Of a DNA stretch of 64,000 nt, positions 46,244 through 55,300 are shown one piece after another. Source of the DNA: Paenibacillus marchantiophytorum. GTDB taxonomy: Bacteria > Bacillota > Bacilli > Paenibacillales > NBRC-103111. The notes under the pieces were generated by a model. The model was given only the letters and a program-made list of their open reading frames with translations. It made no database searches and was not told where the DNA came from. The position numbers and the translations under genes were made by a program. The stretch lies in contig NZ_BMHE01000005.1 of NCBI RefSeq assembly GCF_014640555.1, forward strand, positions 1 to 64,000. The letters run 5' to 3'. Within the stretch, counting starts at the first letter, position 1. The number at the start of each line of letters is the position of its first letter.

Positions 46244-46630
46244 TTAGTAATCGGCAGGGTTTTCAGCCTGATAAGAATTCGCATCCCAGAGCTGTTCCAG
46301 CTCTGAGGCCTGACTCCACTGAATAGCGAATAGCCATCCTTTCTCATAGGGAGATTCGTTCAGCAGTTGTGAGGCACGCTCTAGCAGGATATTCACAGCG
46401 GTTATTTTCCCTGATAGGGGAGAATGCAGATCATGCTCGTTATCCACAGTCTCTAGCGAGCCTATGAACTCGTTTTGCATGACTATTGCATCCCGCTCCG
46501 GCAATTCGATGTAAAGAATCATCCCTAGTTGCTCGAGACCATTCTCGGTTAACCCAATAACAGCCCTATCCCCTTCTTGGCGAATCCAGAAATGATCTCT
46601 TGTATACTTCAAATTCACAGGTACTGACAT
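46244..46630 (-). CDS. Glycine cleavage H-like protein without lipoyl lysine
   Basis: A 128-residue protein with the lipoyl-domain fold of GcvH. It has the family features YTRDHFWI, VIGLTENGLEQLGMILYIELP, and SPLSGKITAVN. At the site where GcvH carries the lipoylated Lys (ES-V-K-A), this protein has Asp63 (LETVDNEHDLHSPLSG). It therefore cannot be lipoylated there and should not work as the aminomethyl carrier. No other glycine cleavage gene is nearby. It lies 81 bp behind the peroxiredoxin gene, with a terminator between. AGGAGG precedes the ATG. A non-catalytic or new role is possible. Confidence 0.8.
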   Translation of the reverse strand: MSVPVNLKYTRDHFWIRQEGDRAVIGLTENGLEQLGMILYIELPERDAIVMQNEFIGSLETVDNEHDLHSPLSGKITAVNILLERASQLLNESPYEKGWLFAIQWSQASELEQLWDANSYQAENPADY

Positions 46631-46651
46631 ATCTGTCCTCCTTCATGAAGA

Positions 46652-46693
46652 AAAGCTCCTCGGCAGCATTCGCATGCCAACCTGAGGAGCTTT
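46652..46693 (-). terminator. Terminator of the peroxiredoxin gene
   Basis: AAAGCTCCTC pairs with GAGGAGCTTT on the minus strand and ends in TTTTC. It lies 19 bp beyond the peroxiredoxin stop codon and just before the GcvH-like gene. Confidence 0.8.
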
Positions 46694-46711
46694 CTCTCTA
46701 TTGTCTAAACC

Positions 46712-47260
46712 TTATTTTACTACCAAGTTTTTGTCGCCTGGTTTCCAGTTCATTGGGCACAATCCGCCGGATTGAAGCGCTTGAAGCACACGAAGTGTTT
46801 CTTCTACGCTGCGGCCTACGTCGTTGTGGTTAACAACTTCGTATTTCAGTTCGCCTTCTGGATCGATGATGAAAAGACCGCGAAGCGCGATACCTTCTTC
46901 TTCAATCAGAACGCCGTAGTCACGTGCTACGGATTTCGTAATGTCAGCAGCAAGTGGGAATTCCAATTTGCCAAGACCGTTATCGTTGATTGGTGTGTTG
47001 ATCCATGCTTTGTGCGTATGGATGCTGTCGATGGAAACACCTAGAATTTCAGTGTCCAATTCTTTGAATTGAGCAGCTGCATGACTAAGTGCAGTAATTT
47101 CAGTTGGACATACGAATGTGAAATCCAATGGGTAGAAGAAAAGAACTAACCATTTTCCTTTGTAATCGGACAAAGAAGCTTTACCAAATTCTTTACCGTC
47201 GCCTGTAGCTGTCTCCATTGTAAAATCAGGAGCTTGTTTACCAACTAAACGCTCTGCCAT
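46712..47260 (-). CDS. Typical 2-Cys peroxiredoxin (AhpC/TSA family)
   Basis: A 182-residue cytosolic enzyme that reduces hydrogen and organic peroxides. The peroxidatic Cys51 lies in FYPLDFTFVCPTEITALS and the resolving Cys168 in GGLCPMNWKPG, as in typical 2-Cys dimers. The start ATG 47260 has GAGGAGG upstream. No AhpF or thioredoxin reductase gene is adjacent, so electrons come from elsewhere. A PerR-like box lies upstream at 47344. The text is of the general AhpC/Prx type found across Bacillales; I do not fix a gene symbol. Confidence 0.95.
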   Translation of the reverse strand: MAERLVGKQAPDFTMETATGDGKEFGKASLSDYKGKWLVLFFYPLDFTFVCPTEITALSHAAAQFKELDTEILGVSIDSIHTHKAWINTPINDNGLGKLEFPLAADITKSVARDYGVLIEEEGIALRGLFIIDPEGELKYEVVNHNDVGRSVEETLRVLQALQSGGLCPMNWKPGDKNLVVK

Positions 47261-47343
47261 GTATAATTCCTCCTCAAATCTATCTTATTCGTATAAAATG
47301 GTAACATTCGACTAGATGAAAGTCAATAATTAGATCTTATATT

Positions 47344-47358
47344 AGATAATAATTATTT
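47344..47358. promoter_or_regulatory. PerR-like box upstream of the peroxiredoxin gene
   Basis: AGATAAT-A-ATTATTT fits the 7-1-7 PerR consensus (TTATAATNATTATAA) at 10 of 14 arm positions. It lies about 85 bp before the start codon in AT-rich DNA, so the match could be partly chance. Confidence 0.35.
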
Positions 47359-47428
47359 TAACCAGGAAACCAATCTGGAGGTGCCTAGCAAATCTTATAT
47401 TTGATAGCATGTATATAAGTAAACCGGC

Positions 47429-47705
47429 TTCGCCGCCCTGATAGATCCGCCTCTTCTTAGCAGCAAAACCTAGTAAGGGAACTAGGGGACGCTAATTAGG
47501 CAAAAAGTAGGCATGCGAGGGTCATAGCGGAACTACAGGGTCTTATTTCCATAAAAAGTGTTGAAATTCCCATGAAATAGCAAAATAGCGACCTGTAGTT
47601 CCCTCAACCTCCCGATAATGACACTTTTGGCTGGAATAGCGCACTGTAGTTCCCTTACGTCCCCGCGAGGCAGCTGGAGCAACTCCGCGTTCACTCCAAA
47701 ACATG
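47429..47705. repeat. Intergenic repeat element, copy B
   Basis: A close relative of copy A over about 280 bp, starting with the shared lead GGCTTCGCCGCCCTGA and ending GCAACTCC.CGTTCACTCCA. It has direct cores (TAGCGACCTGTAGTTCCCT and TAGCGCACTGTAGTTCCCT) 51 bp apart and inverted cores before them. It fills most of the 565-bp gap between the peroxiredoxin and SLH-cohesin genes. I see no gene in the rest of that gap. Confidence 0.85.
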
Positions 47706-47825
47706 TAAACTCTTATATTTTGATAAAACCTAGCCCGCAACTAGTTCATTTACAATTATGAGCATAGGGATGAATAGGCAAGCTAGTGGGGTTTAATCCC
47801 GCCAACTTCGCGGTATTTCAAAGCC

Positions 47826-48848
47826 CTATTTCGCCCCTAATCCAGCTAATAGTCTCTTTAGCACGACCACTGATTCTGCCCTGGTCGCTTGCTCCTGCGG
47901 AGCAAACTCCTCGGCGGTACGGCCATTCATCAAGCCGGAGTCCGCAGCAAGGGCAACTACCTTCTTGGCCCAGTCACTGACTGCGCCCTCATCGCTGAAT
48001 CGGATCGCTGTGCCCGCGGTCATATCTTCCACTTTCATACCTGTGGCATGCCCCTTCGCTCGCAGCAGCATCGCTGTCATTTCTTCACGCGTAATGTTCT
48101 TCTCCGGCGCAAACTCTCGGTCAGTAATGCCATTGACAAGCCCAGCCGCATACGCGTTCTTCACTGTATCTTCATACCATGCACCTGCTGCGACATCAGA
48201 GAAGGGGTTCTGCACAGAACTACTCTTTAAATTCAAGGCTTTAGCCAGCAAGGTTGCGAACTGTGCTCTTGTCACATTCGTATCCGGTGCGAAATGATCG
48301 TCATCCATACCTTCCACGATGTTCTTGTTTACCAACTGCATAATATCGGATTTGGCCCAATGGCCGGCAAGATCACTGAAAATTTTGGTGAAGTTCGCAG
48401 CTTCATTGAGCGAAATCAATTGATTTTGTAAATTGTGATTAACAATTTTCATAGAGGTCCACTTCACCGTTGACGATCCTGCTTTTTTAGCCTTAAAGGT
48501 AATGGAGCCAATGTCGAGATTTCCCTTTTCACCTTCTACTTTGCCTATTTTCGTATGCGCAAAGGTCACTTCATTGTTCTTCACAATGGGTGAAACGGAG
48601 AAGCCTTCTATTTTCGTATCGGCTTTGACTACATCCAGCTTGCTGGCATCAAAGCTGAATTTGGCCTCGTAAGCATACAAATCCTGCACATTTTTCCCTT
48701 GCAAAGTTACGGTAAATTCCCCCGTCGATTCGGTATCCGAGGTTTTCAACACGAATTGGGAAGCTTCCTCCGCATAGGCAGGAGACAACAAAGCGAAAGA
48801 ACAGTAAAGCTGGCATGCACATGCGATATAAATGATTTTACGTTTCAT
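47826..48848 (-). CDS. SLH-domain surface protein with a cohesin module
   Basis: A 340-residue secreted protein. A signal peptide (about 1-26, ending AYAE) leads to a cohesin domain (about 30-150: FSFDASKLDVVKADT, GSITFKAKKAGSSTVKWTS), then three SLH repeats (about 155-335: FSDLAGHWAKSDIMQLVNKN, NPFSDVAAGAWYEDTVKNAY, FSDEGAVSDWAKKVVALAAD). SLH repeats bind pyruvylated cell-wall polymer, so this protein can hold a dockerin-bearing partner on the cell surface. It follows the GH84 gene, whose product carries a dockerin, by 65 bp. It is the simplest kind of anchoring scaffoldin. That it binds these particular dockerins is inference. Confidence 0.88.
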   Translation of the reverse strand: MKRKIIYIACACQLYCSFALLSPAYAEEASQFVLKTSDTESTGEFTVTLQGKNVQDLYAYEAKFSFDASKLDVVKADTKIEGFSVSPIVKNNEVTFAHTKIGKVEGEKGNLDIGSITFKAKKAGSSTVKWTSMKIVNHNLQNQLISLNEAANFTKIFSDLAGHWAKSDIMQLVNKNIVEGMDDDHFAPDTNVTRAQFATLLAKALNLKSSSVQNPFSDVAAGAWYEDTVKNAYAAGLVNGITDREFAPEKNITREEMTAMLLRAKGHATGMKVEDMTAGTAIRFSDEGAVSDWAKKVVALAADSGLMNGRTAEEFAPQEQATRAESVVVLKRLLAGLGAK

Positions 48849-48871
48849 CCTAAACCATCCTCTCTTATGTG

Positions 48872-48897
48872 GGAAGAAGGGGGTGGCCCCTTCCTCC
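48872..48897 (-). other. Hairpin between the GH84 and SLH-cohesin genes
   Basis: GGAAGGGG pairs with CCCCCTTCTTCC around a short loop on the minus strand. It has no T run, so it looks like an RNA-processing or attenuating stem and not a full terminator; the SLH-cohesin gene may be partly transcribed with GH84. Confidence 0.5.
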
Positions 48898-48913
48898 TTT
48901 CTATTCCCCGGTG

Positions 48914-51900
48914 CTAATCCATAATTCTAGTCGCGACTGCCGCAAGGTCGTTAATGTCAATTTTACCATCGCCGGTTACGTCCGATTTCTTCGCCTTCTG
49001 CCAGTCTGGGCTGTTGGTATCTTTGCCATAATTCGCTGCAGCCATAGCCAGATCACCGATGCTCACTTTGCCATCGTTGTTTAAATCTCCCGTATCTCGC
49101 GTAATGACCGAGGCCTTGAAATTATCTAGCGCCATTTGCAAGGCAGCGACTGCCGCATCCACATGATTTTGCGTTGCGTTAGCATCATCGGCCACCGCTT
49201 TGGCAGCTTCGATGGATACTAACAGCGTCATCTTAGATCCGATCGGATACTCGCCGATTTGCGCGCCTTCCACTGCGGCATCGTGTACCGTTTGGACGGT
49301 GCGAATAAGATCGTTCAACTCCGATTTATGAGCGGAAACCGGTATAATTTGAATGCCCATCCCGGAGGATGTCAGCCTCGTTTCCATTCCCTGCTCATCG
49401 CCGAGCGTCATTTCGGAAACTGTAATCAACCCTTCCATCACTTGCGTAATGTTCTTTGCTTTGAACACAAGTTTCAGCAGTTGCACGCTGCCGGTTATGC
49501 CATATGCGGCACCTTCGCTGACTGTAATCAGACGAAGTTTGCCTGCCGTATTGTTTACAGTAGCAAGCAGCTTGATTCCAGCCTTAGCTGTATCCGCCGA
49601 AACGAATTCCAGGGTATTCGGATCGTATTCGATGAAAGTGTCCTGCGCATACACACTATGCGCCACTTGATCCAAACCGACCTCCAACGTGAACGCTTCG
49701 CCTGCTTGAACCGTATCTCGCCCCCCTAAAATGACGGCAGGATCTTGTGGCACTGCAACCGACGTTACGTTAAATTCCCTGACAACGGCCCAGTAAGGTT
49801 GCGTGTCTGTAACCCGGATGCGGACGAATCTGGCCTTCCGATCGTTAACCGGAACATTAATTTCCGGTTGGTCTTCCAGCGTGGCCAGCGTCGTCCAGAT
49901 CGATCCGTCGGCTGAATATTCAAGTATGCCGTGATGAATATAATCAGATAGACTGCCCGTCTTCCCCATGTATACCTGCACATTCGTGACTTTCCGGACT
50001 TCATTCAAATCAACGCCAAGAACATCGCTTACAACCGGGGTACTATCGCTCCAGAAATAAGTATTGAGGCTGCCGTCCAGCATGTTGGCCGGCGTATTCG
50101 TTTGGTACGTCCCCATCGTCGTGATGGGGAAAGGAGTCGCGGGAACGACGCCCAGCCAATTGTCATTTTCCCGCATAGCTCGCGAGAAGAAATTTTCAAA
50201 TACTTGATTCGCCTTGACCTGGGTAATGCTATTGATCTGCGCCTTGAAATTGGTCAGGGCTATTCTGTGCGATGCCGCCTGCTGCTTGTTGTTGCGCTTC
50301 TGGGAAATCAGCATCTGGGCGGCTTCTGCGCCCGCTTTGCCGTACAATTCGTCCTTCTTCAAATAAAGGTCGGTCTCCGCGATAAAATTCGCGTTGCCGA
50401 GTGTGCTGCGCAAAATGGCCGGCGCCTGCTGCAGCTTGGTGAATTCGGCAACTAATTGATTGGCTGTATCCGTAATACTAGCACCGCTAGTGAAAACGCC
50501 CCACAGGGAATTTATGAGCGGATTTAGCGTCAACGATTCTTTGGCATTCAACGGAGATGAATAATGGTTTTCGGCAAATCGCTTCAGCGCGTCTGCGGCC
50601 GGCCCACCTAATCGCTGCAAGCTAAGCTGCCAGGAGCTGTCAGGATTATAGGCTCCAGGGTTCCACAAATAATCCGCAATGGAGAAAAGCGCAATTTTGG
50701 ACGCTTCCGCTTCATTCATCGGATTCGCCGTAAGGCCGACGATTCCGTGGTCGGCTAAGCCGGGATCGCGGTGTTCGAGAGGACCTAAGTAAATTTTATC
50801 GCGCGAGTAATCGTTAACCGGGTAGTTATCCCAGATCAACAAATCATGCTTGTAAATTGTTTTTGCTTTATCGGCATCCGATACGGAGATTGCTGCAGGC
50901 ACAACGGCCGAGCCGGTCCACTGCACAATAACGCTCGGATCGACTAGCGCGGAGAAGCGGTTGATATACCCCGTTGTCGTAATATTCGCATAATCCGTCG
51001 GAACTGTGATTAAGCGATGAGCTCCTGGATGCGTGTCGATGAACTCCTTTTTGAACCGGTTAAGCAGATAAGCTTGTGCAGCGGCTGGGGGGTTGCTATC
51101 ACTATTGAATTTCGTTCTATCAGCGCTGCATGTCAACGCTTTGTCAATATCATCGAGGAATAAAGCGTAAGAGCGCACGCCTTTCTCCCACATCACTTGC
51201 GCCTTGGCCATCAACGCCTGGAAATCGGCATCGCCCGAGAAGCATACCGAGTTGCCTGGAGAAATGGCGAACACGAATTCTACATGTTCCTGCTTCGCTT
51301 TCACGATCAACGCTGCAATCTCCGCCACTTTATCCGCCGGATAAGGATCTCGCCACTTATCCCGGTGATACGGATCGTCCTTCGGGGCATAAATGTACAT
51401 ATTCATTTTTTGTTCCCCGTAAAACGCCAGTTGGTTAAGCCGATCTTCCTGCGACCATGGATCGCCGTAGAATCCTTCGATGGACCCGCGCCAATTCATT
51501 TTCGGCCAATCTCTGACCACCAGTCCAGGGACTGAATAACCGGAAGCGTTGGAGGTAATCATTTGACGGAGCGTTTGTGCCGCATAGAAAGTGCCGGTTT
51601 GATTTTTACCTGCCAGCACGATGCTCTTCCGACCCGAAGGAGTGATTCCAGAAGCCAGCACGTATCCGTCATCCTTCAAGTCTTCGGGTCCTGTCGCACC
51701 CAAATCTTGCAAGACGCCGCCCGAAGCTGAATTCTCTGACGGTCCGCCAACCCACACGTTTACCGGTGCGTCGGGAACGGCACTGTTGTCAGCGAAGCGT
51801 TTAATATTCTGTACCCCTGCTTGCCGCAAAATATGTTCTACAGCTTGAACGGCTGCCGAATCCGAGTTGCTGCCCGTTATGAGCCCAACTTCAACCGGAA

Positions 51901-52093
51901 TCGAGAAACCGTTTCCTTGTACAGCAACCGATTGCGGTATGGGTGAAATAGCAGGAACGGAACCGGTAGGCCCGATCTCTGCGGCTTGCGATACAGGTAC
52001 GCTAAATAACGGAACAGACACGGTGACAGCCAGGAAAAAAGCGATTGTTTTTATCCATCTTCCATCAAGGAATATTAGTTTCTTCATATTCAT
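48914..52093 (-). CDS. GH84 beta-N-acetylglucosaminidase with CBM32, cohesin, FIVAR and dockerin
   Basis: A 1059-residue secreted enzyme with a signal peptide (about 1-37). The GH84 N-terminal domain (about 45-195) and catalytic barrel (WRGSIEGFYGDPWS about 201) hold the catalytic Asp314-Asp315 pair in LFLDDID; GH84 enzymes use substrate-assisted catalysis to remove beta-linked GlcNAc. Then come a helical region (about 500-650), an F5/8C/CBM32 module (about 660-790), a cohesin (about 795-925: DPNTLEFVSADT), a FIVAR segment (about 930-1000) and a type I dockerin (GDLNNDGKVSIGDLAM and VTGDGKIDINDLAA). GH84 proteins of Clostridium perfringens have similar accessory modules. Carrying both cohesin and dockerin allows chain-like assembly with the GH20 and SLH-cohesin proteins. 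Confidence 0.93.
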   Translation of the reverse strand: MNMKKLIFLDGRWIKTIAFFLAVTVSVPLFSVPVSQAAEIGPTGSVPAISPIPQSVAVQGNGFSIPVEVGLITGSNSDSAAVQAVEHILRQAGVQNIKRFADNSAVPDAPVNVWVGGPSENSASGGVLQDLGATGPEDLKDDGYVLASGITPSGRKSIVLAGKNQTGTFYAAQTLRQMITSNASGYSVPGLVVRDWPKMNWRGSIEGFYGDPWSQEDRLNQLAFYGEQKMNMYIYAPKDDPYHRDKWRDPYPADKVAEIAALIVKAKQEHVEFVFAISPGNSVCFSGDADFQALMAKAQVMWEKGVRSYALFLDDIDKALTCSADRTKFNSDSNPPAAAQAYLLNRFKKEFIDTHPGAHRLITVPTDYANITTTGYINRFSALVDPSVIVQWTGSAVVPAAISVSDADKAKTIYKHDLLIWDNYPVNDYSRDKIYLGPLEHRDPGLADHGIVGLTANPMNEAEASKIALFSIADYLWNPGAYNPDSSWQLSLQRLGGPAADALKRFAENHYSSPLNAKESLTLNPLINSLWGVFTSGASITDTANQLVAEFTKLQQAPAILRSTLGNANFIAETDLYLKKDELYGKAGAEAAQMLISQKRNNKQQAASHRIALTNFKAQINSITQVKANQVFENFFSRAMRENDNWLGVVPATPFPITTMGTYQTNTPANMLDGSLNTYFWSDSTPVVSDVLGVDLNEVRKVTNVQVYMGKTGSLSDYIHHGILEYSADGSIWTTLATLEDQPEINVPVNDRKARFVRIRVTDTQPYWAVVREFNVTSVAVPQDPAVILGGRDTVQAGEAFTLEVGLDQVAHSVYAQDTFIEYDPNTLEFVSADTAKAGIKLLATVNNTAGKLRLITVSEGAAYGITGSVQLLKLVFKAKNITQVMEGLITVSEMTLGDEQGMETRLTSSGMGIQIIPVSAHKSELNDLIRTVQTVHDAAVEGAQIGEYPIGSKMTLLVSIEAAKAVADDANATQNHVDAAVAALQMALDNFKASVITRDTGDLNNDGKVSIGDLAMAAANYGKDTNSPDWQKAKKSDVTGDGKIDINDLAAVATRIMD

Positions 52094-52261
52094 GCTATAC
52101 TTACCGCCTTTTCAATGAAATTGGAAGTTAGAGGAGTATTTCCACAAAATCCTTAATGTCAATGATGTAGTCGCTGGCTGTAAGTTTGGCTCAATAGATA
52201 CGAAACGTATCTTTGTCAACAAAAAAATATTTCCAAACATCCCTCCTCATTTATTGAAATT

Positions 52262-52298
52262 GGAGTGAGCTTTGAGAAAGTCTCTCTATACTCACTCC
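52262..52298 (-). other. Hairpin between the GH20 and GH84 genes
   Basis: GGAGTGAG pairs with CTCACTCC around a 21-nt loop, 16 bp after the GH20 stop. No T run follows on the minus strand. About 170 bp of non-coding DNA lies between it and the GH84 start, so GH84 may have its own promoter. Confidence 0.55.
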
Positions 52299-52313
52299 AT
52301 ATCCTACCTTTAC

Positions 52314-55300
52314 CTACTGAACAAATTTCTTGGCAATAGCCGCAAGATCAAGAATGTCTATGATCTTATCATTGTTCAAGTCCGCGGATTTCACTTGATC
52401 CCAGTCTGGACTGGAGGAAGTTTTGCCATAGTTAGCTGCAGCGAATCCAAGATCGCCGATGCTGACTTTATTGTCGTGATTGAGATCGCCCGGAACGCCG
52501 ACCGGTACCGGTGTCACTTGAACGCTGATCGACGAAGCGGTCGCGCTCGTTTCAATGCCTTGTGCATCGGCAAGAATAGCAGCCGCAACTGTGATTGACC
52601 CCGTTGCTGCTTGCTGCACGTTCTTTGCCTTGAAAACAATCTGCGCCATATCGGCCGTACCCGTAACCGGATGAGCCGCACCTTCGCTTGCCAAGATCAG
52701 ACGGAGCGTACCTGCCTGATCCTTGGTTTGGACGATGCTGACGCCGTCTTTCACAGACGTCGCTGAGACAAATTCCAACAGGCTCGGATCATAGTTCAGT
52801 TTAAAGTCCTGTCCATACACGTTATAAGTCACGTTACTGACTCCTAAGCGAACTGTCAGTTGACCACCTGCTTGAACTGTACTTGCCGCAGCGCTAAGCG
52901 AGGTGCCAGGTGCTGCCGGTGCATTATTGTCTACAGTAACTTGGCTCACACTCGTAAAGTTGCCTTCTGCCGTTGCAGCCTTAATCGTTGCGCTGCCCGC
53001 TTTGAGCGCCGTTACGACAGCTTTGCCGTTGCCACTGTCTGCAACCGTTGCTACGCTCTCATCGCTGCTTGTCCACGTAACGTTCTTGTTCGTTGCATTG
53101 ATCGGCGAAACCACAGCTTCAATCTCGCTCGTTGCTCCGACTCTTAGTTGAAGCGCGTCCTTATCCACCTGTACGCCGGTGACGTTCACTTGCTCAGCAA
53201 GCACGATTTCCGCTCTGTCAACGGAAATAGCCGTACCTGTCGCTTGGCTATTTTTAGTTCCCGTAACTCTGACCTTAATCGTATGCGCACCAGAACTTAG
53301 AATCGGGGAAACGAACAAGTTGGCGCCACTTTGAGAAGTAGAAGCGTACATATCAATCATCTTCTCGGCCCCGCCGTCAATCGTAATGCCTGCAATTCCT
53401 GCTCCTGGCGCTTTGGTACCAATCAGAATGATTTGCTTGCCTGTAAACTTCATCTCATAAGCATCATTCGTTGCAGCACTGGTGCTCTCTGCTCCAACAT
53501 TCCATGTTCCCGTGTAATTAAATTGATGATTGTCCGTCCCGGTTACCGTGTTCTCAACAACCGTGCGGTTCAAGACTTCAACGCGTTCCAGAGAAAGAAA
53601 AGAGCCGCTGGCAGAACTGTTTTTTCTTCCCGTTACTCTGGCCTTGATGGTATGCTCGCCATACGGCAAGACAGGCGATGTATACCAAGCCGTCGTATTT
53701 TGGCGAGATGATGCATATAGATCCGCATCCACCTCGGCGCCGCCATCCAGAGATACGGCCGCAATACCGTGTCCCGGAGCTTTCCCGCCAACCAGCTTGA
53801 CTTGTGTGCCAACAAATTTAATATCGAAGTAAGCGTTGGTCAAATTTGTGTAACTATCCCCCGAAACGACCCAGCCGTTGCTTCCGCTTGTGCCGATTGT
53901 GGAGTAATGAACGCGATTGAAGTCTGTTCCTTGCTCGCTATTTTTGATAACCGTTAGCCCTAGCGGATCGGCAGGTGCAGGGTTGCTAACTGACGGCTCG
54001 TCTCCGATTAAACTCACTCGGTTAAAGAAATCCGAAGCGCTAGCGGAGCGAGGGCCTCCCCACAATCTTTCCGACATCGCTTGGCGAGGTTTCCTGGCGG
54101 CATTTTCGAAGTTGGATTCGGGAATTACGTATTCTCCATCGCCAACTTCATTGCCTTTAAACGAGCTTCCGCTTTCATATCCGATTCTGCCATCGGGGGT
54201 CTTCACTTGATCCCAGTAATCCGACCAGATCGGCATGAAGTAGCCTATAATATTCGCATGCACGGCGGGATTCCAGCTCTCATACAGGTAGGTTGTGTCC
54301 GGCACAAGAGATTTTCCTGGCGTTACATAAAGCACGTCTCCCGGGGCAGCATATACTTTATATCCTTCGTTGGCAAATGCAATCGGCTGCTTGGATGAAC
54401 TGTCTTCATCGCTCCAAACGGTAATGACATTATCCTTATTTAGAGCAATGCTTGGATGATAGTCTTCGAATCCATTCCAGTTCATCGGCGTTTTTCCAAG
54501 CTGTTTGACATGCTGGCTCATTTCATTAATGAACTCGATAAAGCTGTCTCCGACCTTTGGCAAGCCTTTGCTGTTTTTATAAGCCACAAGCTCCGGACAA
54601 GCGTTCATATTCGATTCTCCCTGAATTTCATCGGAGCCGATATGGAAGTAGGGTCCTTTAAACAAGGGAACAAATTCATCAAGCAAGCCTTTAATAAAGT
54701 CACGTGTTTCGGTTTTTGTGTAATCAACTGTAAACTGTGGGATATCCCATCCTGTTGTGTCTTTATCCATGGATGAACAACTGAATTTCATCGCCGAATT
54801 GTATTTATTTAGGATCGCCGAGTGGCCTGGCATTTCCAATTCAGGGATGATCATCACATGATAGCGATCGGCGATTTCGTTCAATTGTACGATATCCGCT
54901 TTGCTGTACGATTTGGTTGAAGTAAGTCCCGGATAGGTGTCGCTTTGCAAGCGAAACCCGTTCCACTCGCTGAAATGAATTTGAAACGTATTTAGTTTAT
55001 TCCACGCCAGCCGTTTGATCGTATCTTCGAGATAGTCCATCGAATAAAATCTGCGGCCGACATCCAGCATCACCCCGCGCTGAGCAAATTGCGGGTAATC
55101 CTTGGCAGTTCCTTTAGGCACAAAGGAGTGTGAAGGGTCCTGCTGCAAAATTTGCAGCACAGTCCGAGTACCGTAAAATACGCCTGCGGTCGAATGCCCT
55201 TTGATCGATAGCGCCTCTGCCGCTTCCAGCACATAGCCTTCATTGCCGATGCTCGTGTCATCGCTATTCAGTGTCAAGAAAATATCGCCTGCATTCGCTG

